A stretch of DNA of 64,000 nt from UBA6168 sp041752395 (GCA_041752395.1 JBGSWN010000215.1:66960-130959), one strand, 5' to 3'. Counted from the first letter of the stretch, positions 41,760-51,393 are shown. The notes: a model not told the origin generated them from the letters alone. Numbers and translations are program-made.

Positions 41760-44546
41760 TTAATTTTTAGTTGACCCAGCCAAGGCTTTAGTCGCCACGA
41801 CTTTTAGCACCGTATGCTTTTCAATACCATTTCCATTTTCACTGGTAGTTTCTCGTTTGAATAAAGCATTTTCGGTGAAAATTTTCAAGCCCAATTCGGG
41901 TCGGAAGCCGTGTATTTCTTTTACGTCCAAAGCCAGCATAAATTGTATGATTTCCTCGCTGACCACCTGCCCTGGCACCAGCACCGGAAAGCCCGGTGGG
42001 TAAGGTATCACAAAAGACGAAGATACTAAATTTCGCCCGTCCTGCATAGTTTTTAAGCAATTATCTAGCGGAATATATTCGCACTCCGTTTCGTGGTAAG
42101 ACATGAAATATGCCTCCCGGATATTTCCACCGGGCACACCGGGGGAAGCCTGAAAGGAATGGTGGAAATGGCTGAAATCAGGCAGTGGCGGAAACTCTTT
42201 CATTAGTGAATGGATGCGCTTCTGGGCAATTTCCATCTCCTTGCTGTTCAATGACCGAAACTCCTCGTCCAATTGCTTGGCGATTAACAGCAGGGCGTTC
42301 ATCAAATAGGCCACCGAGCTGCGGGTTGTGCCGATGTTGGTCATCAGCAGCACGGTGTTGCGGGAGGTTTTGTTAACTTGGAGGTTAAATTGGTCCATCA
42401 AATACTCGTTCTTGAAGGTATCCCCGTCAATGCCCGCCTTGCCCACTGTTAAGGTGATTTTGGTGGGGTCGAGCACAAATTCGTCCTTGGCCCAAGCCTC
42501 GTCCATCCGTGTCCAGCCGTCTTTTGGACTATAATATTCGCTGATGCCCGTGGGACGATGCTCGGCTGGAATAAGGTCTTTGATGGTGAGCACTTCGAAA
42601 TATTTGTTCAACTGCGGGTGGTCGTTGATTTTTGCCCGCATGACCATCGCCATTTCGATGCTTTTTTCCACCAGTTCATAGCCCTCAAATTGCATCTGCC
42701 GCCTGCCCGCATCGAGGGAGGCCAATATTTGGTAATTGGGCGAAGTGGAAGTGTGCGTCATGTAAGCTTCGTGGAAGGCATCAGTCGTTTTCCGCTGAAA
42801 ATCCTCGTCCCAAATATGAATCATGGAACCCTGGCGGAAACTCGAAAGCGTTTTGTGCGTGCTTTGGGTAGAATAAACCCTGATTTTCACTTTTTCGGGG
42901 TCTGGTAAAGTGGGTATTTCGCCTTTGGGCACGCTTTTTATATACTGTGCATATTGCTTCGCATATTCCTCGCTGTGGTATTTGCCATATAGTTTTTTGG
43001 CGACAAACATGCCCGTCCGCTGCTTATAGGTATAAGTAAAACCTGCAAAGGCAAACCATGCTTCGTCCCAAAGAAATATCATGTCCGGTTTAATAGCCAA
43101 TATTTCTTCCATCACGCTTTCGACATTGTAAACAAGGCCATCGAAGGTACAATTGGTGAGCAACAGCATCTTCACTTTGTCCAATTTTCCAGCAGTTTTT
43201 AAGGTCAGCAATTTCTCTTTAATCACCTTCAGCGGCACGGCACCATACATGGAATATTCCTCAATGGGATATGAGTCGAGATATACCGGCAAAGCTCCAG
43301 CCAGTACCAATCCATAATGGTGCGACTTGTGGCAGTCCCGGTCAATGAGCACCACATCCCCTGGTTCTACGAGCGCTTGTTGCACGATTTTATTGGCGGT
43401 AGAAGTGCCATTTGTAACAAAAAAAGTATGCTCCGAGCCATAAGCTTTCGCTGCCATTTCCTGAGCTTTTTTCAACGGCCCGGTCGGTTGGAGCAATGAA
43501 TCGAGGCCGCCCGTGGTGGAGGAAGTCTCGGCAAGGAACATGTTCCGGCCATAGAAATTGCCAAAATCCTTTATCCAGTTGGATTTAAAAACCGAGTTGC
43601 CACGGGAAATGGGCATGGCATGGAAAACGCCTGTCGGCTTTTTACTATAATCAACCAAGGCGGAGAAAAACGGCGTTTTATACCGCTCCCGAATACCGCC
43701 AAGAATGCTGAGGTGCAGCTCTTGCACGTCTTCTTTTCTGTAGAATATACGGTCGAAGTTATTGAGTGTCGAGTCCTTCAATTGTGTCAGACCCGTGTCG
43801 GTGATGTAATAGATGTTTAATTCGGGGCGGAACTGCCGGATATACTGCCCGAGGAGTGGGCCAAGGTCAGATTCAGGCTGCTGGGAGAGGTCAATTTTTA
43901 AGATGTTTTCAATAAATGGCTCAATATTCGGAGTGATATGCTTCGATTCGAAAGTCGGGCCGTAGCGAACCACCACCGATTGTATATTGTGGTTGAAAAG
44001 TAGTGCAATCATGGCGTCCTGAAAGGAAGGCTGAACATTCATCCGATACACAAACCGTTCGTTTTTATCCTGAATTTCATGTAATCTACTCCGCATTTCC
44101 ACTTCTTCTGCATCTGAAAGGTCATCCACAAAAAGCACCTCAAAATAATTCTTGTCGGAGGTGTTGCCCGGCTTTTTCGCTTCGTTTTTCTTGGTTGTTT
44201 TCACCAAGTCTTCAACACTTCCGGTTATAGCGCCATTGCGGTACGCATCGCTCACCAAAAGCTGGACAACGTCATTCGTTTTTCTTGAAAGTGAGACGAA
44301 TTCGACCTGTTTGCAGGTTTCTTTCAAGGACTTCAAATATGCAAGCCCGGGAAAAGCAAAATACCGTTCAATACTGGACAATTGCCGAAGTGACTCTTCC
44401 ACCAAATCCAAACGCTTTTTCCGGTCTGTCGAACCGACATCGGACGTTGCTAGTTTGCCAGTTTGGGTTTTCAATATGTTCCAATTGTCAATCCGTAGTT
44501 GACCAATATTGATATGCAGGGAAGAGGTTGGTTTTATTTTAGACAT
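41760..44546 (-). CDS. PLP-dependent Orn/Lys/Arg-type amino acid decarboxylase
   Basis: A 928-residue decarboxylase of fold type I, large enough to carry the N-terminal wing and C-terminal domain of the inducible Arg/Lys/Orn family. The PLP lysine is Lys565 in 'STQSTHKTLSSFRQGSM'; the cofactor-ring Asp494 is in 'FLWDEAWFAF' and the 'FFVTNGTSTANK' loop binds phosphate. It would convert a basic amino acid to its amine (for example arginine to agmatine or ornithine to putrescine); substrate is not readable. It sits in the middle of the cluster, 72 bp from the ATP-grasp gene and 124 bp from the amidase gene. Confidence 0.88.
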   Translation of the reverse strand: MSKIKPTSSLHINIGQLRIDNWNILKTQTGKLATSDVGSTDRKKRLDLVEESLRQLSSIERYFAFPGLAYLKSLKETCKQVEFVSLSRKTNDVVQLLVSDAYRNGAITGSVEDLVKTTKKNEAKKPGNTSDKNYFEVLFVDDLSDAEEVEMRSRLHEIQDKNERFVYRMNVQPSFQDAMIALLFNHNIQSVVVRYGPTFESKHITPNIEPFIENILKIDLSQQPESDLGPLLGQYIRQFRPELNIYYITDTGLTQLKDSTLNNFDRIFYRKEDVQELHLSILGGIRERYKTPFFSALVDYSKKPTGVFHAMPISRGNSVFKSNWIKDFGNFYGRNMFLAETSSTTGGLDSLLQPTGPLKKAQEMAAKAYGSEHTFFVTNGTSTANKIVQQALVEPGDVVLIDRDCHKSHHYGLVLAGALPVYLDSYPIEEYSMYGAVPLKVIKEKLLTLKTAGKLDKVKMLLLTNCTFDGLVYNVESVMEEILAIKPDMIFLWDEAWFAFAGFTYTYKQRTGMFVAKKLYGKYHSEEYAKQYAQYIKSVPKGEIPTLPDPEKVKIRVYSTQSTHKTLSSFRQGSMIHIWDEDFQRKTTDAFHEAYMTHTSTSPNYQILASLDAGRRQMQFEGYELVEKSIEMAMVMRAKINDHPQLNKYFEVLTIKDLIPAEHRPTGISEYYSPKDGWTRMDEAWAKDEFVLDPTKITLTVGKAGIDGDTFKNEYLMDQFNLQVNKTSRNTVLLMTNIGTTRSSVAYLMNALLLIAKQLDEEFRSLNSKEMEIAQKRIHSLMKEFPPLPDFSHFHHSFQASPGVPGGNIREAYFMSYHETECEYIPLDNCLKTMQDGRNLVSSSFVIPYPPGFPVLVPGQVVSEEIIQFMLALDVKEIHGFRPELGLKIFTENALFKRETTSENGNGIEKHTVLKVVATKALAGSTKN

Positions 44547-44670
44547 GAATTTTATTGTTGAATTGTTAGATTGTTTTATTGTTATTTAGACATATTGCTG
44601 AACTTAAAAATCATTGGCAATAAAACAAAATAGCAACCCAACAATTCAATGATTCAACAAAAACGGCCCG

Positions 44671-45525
44671 CTATAATGGCCTTTTCGACTTTTCCAATGC
44701 GCCCAATGCGTCGAGATAGTCATGCCTTTTACCCCGGTCATATATATCGAAGTGCATCGGGTTGTCTCGGAAGCTTTTCAGGGGTTGCCCCAAGCCGAGT
44801 ATGCCCCTTTCACGGCGGGCACGCACCAGTTCGAGGTCAATTTCAACGGGCATCATTTGGGGTGCTTCACCAGCTTCGCAAATCACTCGACCATCAGGGT
44901 CGCAGAAGAGAGAACGACCGATACCACCTGCATCCAAACCGTTCACGTCAATCACAAAGCATTGGTTGATGGCGGCCGTTGATTTCACGATGGAATGTTC
45001 AATGTCCCTATCCAAAGTGCCCGTCAGTGTTGGGTGGATGATGACTTCGACGCCCTTAACAGCCATGGTGCGAGAGGTTTCCGGGAACCACATATCGTAG
45101 CAGATGCTCATCCCGAATCGCCCAATATTTGGCACATCCCATATCAGGAACTTATCGCCACCTGTCACGCCTTCTTCATAAGGGTAAAATGGGAACATTT
45201 TGGAATATCGCCCCACGATTTCACCTTCTGGGTTAATCACCCTGGCAGTGTTATAAACCTTGCCTTCCAGCACTTGAAACATGGAACCGGGTATCAGCCA
45301 TATCCCATATTTTTTTGCCAAGGCTTGAAAATCCGCTTCATATTGATTCGGTAAGGCCATGGCATTTTTTTTCAGCGGCCCAAAGGCACATAATTCGCTG
45401 AACACGACCATCTGTACCCATGGGAATACACTCATCAGCACATCCAATTTGATTTTCATCAATGGTATATTGCTGTGGATGGCGGAAACTGGCATTTGGA
45501 TGCCTGCAATTGAAAATGGCTTCAT
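44671..45525 (-). CDS. Nitrilase-superfamily carbon-nitrogen hydrolase
   Basis: A 284-residue amidase with the Glu-Lys-Cys triad: E44 in 'VFSELCAFG', K109 in 'RYSKMFPFYP' and C142 in 'MSICYDMWFPE'. Nitrilase-family members include N-carbamoylputrescine amidase and omega-amidases. Co-occurrence with the decarboxylase and aminotransferase favours an amine-derived amide or carbamoyl substrate, but I cannot tell which. It precedes the decarboxylase in transcription order and follows the aminotransferase by 81 bp of AT-rich DNA with 'GAGAATTAA' repeats. Confidence 0.85.
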   Translation of the reverse strand: MKPFSIAGIQMPVSAIHSNIPLMKIKLDVLMSVFPWVQMVVFSELCAFGPLKKNAMALPNQYEADFQALAKKYGIWLIPGSMFQVLEGKVYNTARVINPEGEIVGRYSKMFPFYPYEEGVTGGDKFLIWDVPNIGRFGMSICYDMWFPETSRTMAVKGVEVIIHPTLTGTLDRDIEHSIVKSTAAINQCFVIDVNGLDAGGIGRSLFCDPDGRVICEAGEAPQMMPVEIDLELVRARRERGILGLGQPLKSFRDNPMHFDIYDRGKRHDYLDALGALEKSKRPL

Positions 45526-45606
45526 AAATTAATTGAAAATTGAGAATTAATAATTGAGAATTAAAGTGCTCGCAAGCATTTTCAGTTCTCCATTTTCCAT
45601 ACTCAA

Positions 45607-46917
45607 TTAGTGAATAGCTCGTTGGATTTCTGCTTCTAATATATCCAGCCCCTTATGGAGCTGTTGATCGGTGATGACCAAGGGTGAAAGCACCCGTATA
45701 ATGTTTTTATTGGTACCGGCATTGATGATGATTAAGCCGTTTCGCTCACAGCCTGTCATTACTTGGTGGCAAAGTTCAGCGTCCGGTTGCAGTGGGTCGT
45801 TGTTTTTCACAAACTCCATGGCCATCATAGCGCCCAGGCCCCGCACATCGCCAATGGCTGGATACCTCGATTTCATCAGTTCGAAACGCTTGCGAACGAT
45901 GTTGCCGACCTCTGTGCCACGGGCATTCAGGTCGTTTTCCTGCATAAATTTAATAGTGGCCAATGCTGCGGCAGAACAAACCGGATTTCCGATATAAGTA
46001 CCACCGATGGTGCTTGGCCCTGCGGCATCCATGATTTTAGCACGACCCATCACAGCCGCTATCGGCATACCGGAGCCCATTGATTTTGCCCAGGTGGAAA
46101 TATCCGGCAGCACCCCGAAATGCTCATAAGCACCCCAAGCGCCCGTGCGGCAAAAACCACTCTGCACCTCGTCGAAAATCAACATGATGCCATGCTCGTC
46201 GCAGAGTTTACGCAAGCCCTGCACATATTTTTTTGGTGCGACGTTGAAGCCACCCTCGCCTTGCACCAATTCGATGATGATAGCGGCGAGATTCTCAGGA
46301 GCAACCGTGCTTTTGAAGAACTCGTGGAGCCGATGCAGCTCTTGCGAAGCAAAAGTTTCCTCGTTCGCTCCCGTTCCGTAATGGTAGAAATTGGGGAATG
46401 CGATGCGGTAAACTTCCGGGGCAAACGGCCCGCAACCCATCTTGTAGGCTACTTTCGAAGTAAGCGTCATGGCCATCATGGTGCGACCGTGAAAGGCTTC
46501 GCTATAACAAAGTATCCCGTCACGCCCAGTTGCTTGCCGGGCTATTTTGATGGCATTTTCCACGGCTTCTGCGCCAGTGGTGGACAACATAACCTTGGTA
46601 TGATCGCCGTGGGGGAGTATCTCGACAAGCTTCTCGCACAAGGCGAGGTAGGCATCGTAGGTGGTCACGTTAAAACTGGTATGTATGAATTTTTGCGCTT
46701 GCGCAATAATGGCCTCCACCACTGATTCGGGGCAATGCCCAGCGTTCACAACGCCGATGCCACCTGCGAAATCTATCATTTCCCGCCCATCGGCATCAAT
46801 GACGATGGCACCTTTGGCCGATTGTGCGGTGGCGGTGTTGAACAGGCCGACGCCATTGGCGACCACGGCTTTGCGCCTTTCGAGGAGTTCTTCACTTTTT
46901 GTCTTGGTTGCTATCAT
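45607..46917 (-). CDS. Class III aminotransferase (GABA/putrescine type)
   Basis: A 436-residue PLP enzyme, first gene of the cluster. PLP lysine is K278 in 'DISTWAKSMGSGMPIAAVMGR' (in two halves) and Asp249 is in 'MLIFDEVQSGFCRTG'; glycine-rich 'LSTTGAEAVENAIKIAR' binds the phosphate. It resembles GabT/PuuE-type 4-aminobutyrate or diamine aminotransferases, making an aldehyde from an amine with 2-oxoglutarate or pyruvate as acceptor. In this cluster it should provide the semialdehyde used by the dehydrogenase at 37002. Substrate is inferred. The 620-bp upstream gap faces a divergent outer-membrane gene and should hold the operon promoter, but no clear box was found. Confidence 0.88.
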   Translation of the reverse strand: MIATKTKSEELLERRKAVVANGVGLFNTATAQSAKGAIVIDADGREMIDFAGGIGVVNAGHCPESVVEAIIAQAQKFIHTSFNVTTYDAYLALCEKLVEILPHGDHTKVMLSTTGAEAVENAIKIARQATGRDGILCYSEAFHGRTMMAMTLTSKVAYKMGCGPFAPEVYRIAFPNFYHYGTGANEETFASQELHRLHEFFKSTVAPENLAAIIIELVQGEGGFNVAPKKYVQGLRKLCDEHGIMLIFDEVQSGFCRTGAWGAYEHFGVLPDISTWAKSMGSGMPIAAVMGRAKIMDAAGPSTIGGTYIGNPVCSAAALATIKFMQENDLNARGTEVGNIVRKRFELMKSRYPAIGDVRGLGAMMAMEFVKNNDPLQPDAELCHQVMTGCERNGLIIINAGTNKNIIRVLSPLVITDQQLHKGLDILEAEIQRAIH

Positions 46918-47538
46918 ATTTCTGAAATGAGTTTGATTGTTTGAAAATTACAGCCTGTTTGCCGAAGGCAAAGCAGCCAGAAACACGCTTAAGTTGGCAA
47001 ATTCCAGAATCCGTAATATTGGTAGGTAAAAACCTTAGAAGGATGAGAAAAAGCCCTTTATTTAAAAGGACGGATGCCGATGTGGTAAAGATAGGCAAAA
47101 TAATTGGGAAAATTGGCACAGTTGGGGAAAATTTTATTTTGAAAAATTTTTTATTTTTAAAAAAAGACAAATAATCAAATTAAAAACCATAGATTTGGCG
47201 ATTCAAAAACATTTAACCCCTTTTTGACAGCTTTCTTAGAGAAATGGCGACGCCCTAATTTGTCGCTTTTGTGTTTCTCCATTCCTTTTGTGACCATTCC
47301 TTTTGTGACCATTCCCAGTTAGTCAGGTCTTGTGATTAAGTTTAGCAACTTACCACCACTCAATTGGCATATTCCGTTTAATCAGGTATGCAATTGATTA
47401 GGTAATGCGGCAAAATCCATTCAGAAAAAATATGAATAAACTCGACAGTACAGGTTGACACCCGTAGCTGATAGGGAGAGGTTTGACAGCCTCTTAAGCT
47501 TTCACCAAAATTTGACACTAAATCAAAAACAGCATATT
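46918..47538. other. Long divergent spacer with short tandem repeat
   Basis: 620 bp between gabT-like (minus) and the barrel protein (plus). Contains two exact copies of ATTCCTTTTGTGACC (47281-47295 and 47296-47310) and three TTGACA motifs at 47455, 47483 and 47512 (28-29 bp apart). Two overlapping ORFs of about 77 and 92 codons here do not look coding. Confidence 0.5.
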
Positions 47539-49959
47539 ATGAAATCAAAAATTCTTCTTTTTTCTCTGGCCTTTATGGCAACAACTCTTGGCCGTATAGC
47601 TGCCCAGGTTGGCGGCATCAGCTATACCCTTGCGCCGGTCATCCAATATACTTGGTGGGACGACAAGGCTGGCCTCAACGACGGCCTGCTGTATGGCGGG
47701 AAACTGGGCCTCGGCTTCGGCGAAAACCTCGAACTGCGGGGCAGTTTCATGAAATCCTTCGACCTGAAAACCAGCTTCAAGGATTACGGCATTCCCAATT
47801 TCGCAGACTCGCTTTACACCGCCCGTGACGTGGAAATGACCCGCTGGGGCGGCGAACTGAAAGCCAACCTGAGCTGGGGCGCACTGCTGCCGTTCCTTAC
47901 CCTTGGCACGGGCGTACAGTCGATTAAACTGGACAGTTTTGACGCAAACAAGAACATTTACGCCAGTTTTGGGGCGGGCATAAAACTCAGCCTTGGCGAC
48001 CGCTCCACGGTCACCCTCGAAGGCCGGAACACGGTGTACAACCTCAACGCTGGCCGACGCCTTTTGACGCAGACCGACAAAGAAACGCTGGGCGTGACGG
48101 ACGATAATTTCACCTCAAAACGCCTCAGCAACTGGTCGCTGGGCGCATCGCTCCAGTTTTACCTCGGTGGCCGACGACCTGGGCAAATGTCGGAACTCGA
48201 CAAGGCTTATTACAAGTCTTTCTCCTCCGGGATGTCGGGGCTGCGCATCCCCATCGAGCCGACCTTGGCCAAGGTGAACTTCCACAACTCACTGCCTTAC
48301 CGTGACACCTGGATGGGCGGCGGCTATGCTGGCTTCGACTTCGGGCCTTATGTGGGCGTTCGTGCCTTCTACTTCAAGGCCATGGAGAAGAACGAAATCA
48401 ACCTCAACTTTGAAGACCTCGCCATGTACGGTGGTGAACTTCGGCTGCGCACGAACCTATCAAAAGGGCTTACACCTGTGTTGACACTGGGCGGCGGCTA
48501 CCTAGACATCGGCAACAAATATGTACCGCAGGACACCGTGCAAGCCGAAAGCCAAGCGTTTGCATCGGGTGGTGTGAGCGTGAACCTGCCAATTTCTACT
48601 TCGTTCATCCTGTTCGGTGGTGCAAGGGCCATTCTCACCGCCAACTCCGACCCGGAAGACTTGGCAAGCACCGACCAGATACAGACCAGTTGGATGTACA
48701 ACATGGGCGTCAAGCTTTCCTTCGGTAAAAAGGCCGAAGCGCCGGAAGCCGTTTTCAAATCGGAAATGGAATCTGCCCTGACGGAGCAACAGATGGCGAA
48801 CGAAGCTGACAAGCTGAAAATACAGCAAGATGCGGAGCAACTCAAAACACAATACGAGACGAAAATCGTGGACTATGAAAAACAACTGAACGATGCCTAC
48901 GCCAAGCAGGATGTGGAAAAAGCGGCTTCGTTGCTCCGTGAAAAAGAGAAGGCTGAACTAGTGGTGCAGGAGTTGGATGCCCGTGAGCAGGAGAGCATTG
49001 CGAAGGAAAAAGCCAAGGCCAATGCGCAGGATATGCAGCAGCAAAACGCCGTCTTCGCCGCATCCGGTAGCCGCATCAGCATGACACCTGGGGAGTTTGA
49101 AAACATCATCGAGGAGATTTTGGAGAACATGGGGGACAAAGGCCAGCGCATCGCTCCGGCGGTTGAGCAGGGCAACCTCCAGTCTGCCCTCCAGATGCAG
49201 GACATGGGGCAGCGCCTCAATGAAATCGAGAAGTTGCTCGTCCGCATGGAGGAGCGACAGTCGGCCAACCTAACGACGGGTCAGGTGGAACGCCAAATGT
49301 CAGACACGCTGTTGCGCCGTGACATGACGGAATTTTCTGCCCGCCTGCTCATGGAAATGCAGAAGCTGAACGAAAAAGTGGATAAAAATACTGAAAACAA
49401 CAAGTCAGGAACAACCAGCCAACCGTCCACTACTGTAAATATTGGTGCTGGTGAAGAAATCCCTCCCGTAGTGCTGTACCCTTCCGTAACGGAAGGCAAC
49501 GTGCTGGGCGTGAAGACTGGCGGTAATTATATCGTGACTGACAGCAGTGTTTTCTCGGTACTGGTATATGAGGGGATGTCTGGTTTTGCGGGCTTCAATT
49601 TCGGCGGCCAAACAACTTTGAACGTTGGCCTCCGCTGGCACTATGGCATTGGCAAGAGTAAATTCGAGTTCATGCCGGAGACCTTTTTTGGTTTCGGTTC
49701 GCCTGCTTCTTTTGGTATCACAGGCAATTTTGTGCTGCCCGTTGTTATCAAAAAACTCGGCCCAGTGACACCGTACCTCGGTGCTGGTGCAGGTTTCATG
49801 CAAATCGCCAAGGACGGCGACGACAAGCTAAGGCTGAACTATAATTTCATTTTCGGCACCTACCTCAACGTTGGCAAGGGCAGGTTTTACGTGGACTTGA
49901 CGGCCCGCAACCTGTTCAAGTACAACCAATTGATAGCTGGGTATAGGTTTCCGTTTTAA
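47539..49959 (+). CDS. Outer-membrane protein: N-terminal barrel repeats, coiled coil, C-terminal barrel
   Basis: An 806-residue protein starting at ATG 47539 with a signal peptide ('MKSKILLFSLAFMATTLGRI'). Residues 24-400 hold two similar beta-barrel-like segments with repeated 'GGYAGFDFGPYVG', 'GGELRL' and 'LTLGGGYL' motifs. A long helical coiled coil (about 405-520; 'AKQDVEKAASLLREKEKAEL') and a helical linker follow. The last 165 residues form another barrel-like domain ending 'LIAGYRFPF', with a C-terminal Phe as in BAM signals. Such a barrel/coiled-coil/barrel layout is unusual. It could place the periplasmic coiled coil between two membrane anchors; this is inference. A terminator follows 12 bp after the stop. 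Confidence 0.8.
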   Translation: MKSKILLFSLAFMATTLGRIAAQVGGISYTLAPVIQYTWWDDKAGLNDGLLYGGKLGLGFGENLELRGSFMKSFDLKTSFKDYGIPNFADSLYTARDVEMTRWGGELKANLSWGALLPFLTLGTGVQSIKLDSFDANKNIYASFGAGIKLSLGDRSTVTLEGRNTVYNLNAGRRLLTQTDKETLGVTDDNFTSKRLSNWSLGASLQFYLGGRRPGQMSELDKAYYKSFSSGMSGLRIPIEPTLAKVNFHNSLPYRDTWMGGGYAGFDFGPYVGVRAFYFKAMEKNEINLNFEDLAMYGGELRLRTNLSKGLTPVLTLGGGYLDIGNKYVPQDTVQAESQAFASGGVSVNLPISTSFILFGGARAILTANSDPEDLASTDQIQTSWMYNMGVKLSFGKKAEAPEAVFKSEMESALTEQQMANEADKLKIQQDAEQLKTQYETKIVDYEKQLNDAYAKQDVEKAASLLREKEKAELVVQELDAREQESIAKEKAKANAQDMQQQNAVFAASGSRISMTPGEFENIIEEILENMGDKGQRIAPAVEQGNLQSALQMQDMGQRLNEIEKLLVRMEERQSANLTTGQVERQMSDTLLRRDMTEFSARLLMEMQKLNEKVDKNTENNKSGTTSQPSTTVNIGAGEEIPPVVLYPSVTEGNVLGVKTGGNYIVTDSSVFSVLVYEGMSGFAGFNFGGQTTLNVGLRWHYGIGKSKFEFMPETFFGFGSPASFGITGNFVLPVVIKKLGPVTPYLGAGAGFMQIAKDGDDKLRLNYNFIFGTYLNVGKGRFYVDLTARNLFKYNQLIAGYRFPF

Positions 49960-49970
49960 TTACTAGAGAT

Positions 49971-50005
49971 ACCTGCTGGTACACTTGGCGTACCAGCAGG
50001 TTTTT
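49971..50005 (+). terminator. Intrinsic terminator
   Basis: ACCTGCTGGTAC (49971-49982) pairs with GTACCAGCAGGT (49990-50001), a 12-bp stem with a 7-nt loop and a T-run to 50005, directly after the barrel protein. Confidence 0.9.
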
Positions 50006-50133
50006 CGTATCATGTGGTTTTCCCGATGACAATCTTGTCAGCAATGTTCTTGGAAGCTATGCTTTTCCTCACATTCATTGCATAAATCGAATGGTTCTCC
50101 ATCAATTTATCATTCACCTTAAATCATTACAAT

Positions 50134-51321
50134 ATGGATATTTTAAACAACTTAATTTCAACGCTAACCACTCGGATTGGCAATCTTTTGCCAGGCATAT
50201 TGGGAGCAATTCTCGTGCTTATACTTGGCCTATTATTGGCATCTGGGGTAAAGCGGCTCGTGCTTTTCCTTTTCAAGAAAACGCAATTTGACGAGAAAAT
50301 CAGCGCAAAATTCAAGTCAAGTTTCAAGCTTGACAAATTTATTGCGATGCTTGCATATTTCCTCGTGATAGTCTATGTACTGCTGATGGTTTTGGACATG
50401 ATGGGCGTAAAGGACGTGCTTGCCCCGCTGCAAAATATGATGAGCGAATTTCTCGGAGTAATTCCTAACATCGTGGCGGCCATCCTCATTGGGTTTGTTG
50501 GTTACGTGATTGCCACGATTGCCAGCGAAGCCACCGGGTTCCTCGCCTCTACCCTGCAAGGCATTTCGGCAAAGGCTGGGCTGAAAGGTGCGCTCAGCCT
50601 TGAAAAAATCGTGAAGCAACTGGTATTCATCTTTGTTTTCATCCCCATCTTAATTGCTGCGATTGATGCCCTGCATTTAAGTGTGATTTCCGACCCTGCC
50701 ACCCAGATGTTTGCCGACTTCCTGGCCATCGTACCTCAGGTACTTTCGGCAGCGGTCATCATCGCTGTATTCTATCTCGGTGGGCGGTATGTCATCGCAC
50801 TATTAACGGAATTGCTGCACAGCATCGGCACCGACAAGCTTTCCGATTCATTGGGCATCGCCAAATTCGTGGACAAGGATACCCGCCTGTCAAAAGTCAT
50901 TGGCAACATTGCGTTCTTCTTCCTCATGTTCGGCGGTATCATCGCAGCGGTGGACAAACTCCTGCTTCCGCAATTCTCCGAAATCTTGAACAATACCTTT
51001 GAAATAGCGGCCAAAGTTTTCTTTGGTATCGTTATCCTATTCATCGGCAATTACTTGGCAAATCTCGCAAAGAAAGCCATCATCCAGTCGGAAGACAACG
51101 AATGGCTCGGCTCCATGGCCAAATTCGCCATCCTGTTCATCTTCCTGGCGCTTGGTCTGAGTACCATGGGCATTGGGCAGGACATCGTAAACATCGTCTT
51201 TGGCATTACTGTGGGCGCCTTGGGTGTTGCTTTTGCGCTTTCATTCGGCCTAGGCGGCAGGGAAGCCGCCGGCAAGTATGCAGAACACTTTCTTGAGAAA
51301 TTTCATAAAAAGGACAGTTAA
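50134..51321 (+). CDS. CmpX-like protein with conserved TM helices (small-conductance channel type)
   Basis: A 395-residue membrane protein with at least eight helices. Repeated 'GILGAILVLILGLLLA', 'IPNIVAAILIGFVGYVIA' and 'VPQVLSAAVIIAVFYLGG' segments match the conserved TM helix (TM_helix) repeat found in CmpX and near MscS channels. It lacks the MscS beta-domain at the C-terminus, ending with 'ALSFGLGGREAAGKYAEHFLEKF'. It probably forms a membrane pore or channel subunit. It starts 175 bp after the barrel protein, in the same direction, but a terminator lies between them. Its role in osmotic or ion balance is inferred from family and neighbours. Confidence 0.85.
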   Translation: MDILNNLISTLTTRIGNLLPGILGAILVLILGLLLASGVKRLVLFLFKKTQFDEKISAKFKSSFKLDKFIAMLAYFLVIVYVLLMVLDMMGVKDVLAPLQNMMSEFLGVIPNIVAAILIGFVGYVIATIASEATGFLASTLQGISAKAGLKGALSLEKIVKQLVFIFVFIPILIAAIDALHLSVISDPATQMFADFLAIVPQVLSAAVIIAVFYLGGRYVIALLTELLHSIGTDKLSDSLGIAKFVDKDTRLSKVIGNIAFFFLMFGGIIAAVDKLLLPQFSEILNNTFEIAAKVFFGIVILFIGNYLANLAKKAIIQSEDNEWLGSMAKFAILFIFLALGLSTMGIGQDIVNIVFGITVGALGVAFALSFGLGGREAAGKYAEHFLEKFHKKDS

Positions 51322-51356
51322 TGGTTGGTGAATAAACCAGCAAGATAAATGTCAAT

Positions 51357-51393
51357 AAAAGCTGTGGAGGTAGGGTCTTCCACAGCTTTTTTT
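51357..51393 (+). terminator. Intrinsic terminator of the CmpX-like gene
   Basis: GCTGTGGA (51361-51368, with four more A:T pairs) pairs with TCCACAGC (51379-51386), followed by seven T. Confidence 0.9.

Noticed and set aside
46941..47174. 77-codon plus and 92-codon minus ORFs in the spacer upstream of the aminotransferase gene
   Set aside because: No family, no start signal, AT-rich low-complexity end; they overlap each other on opposite strands.
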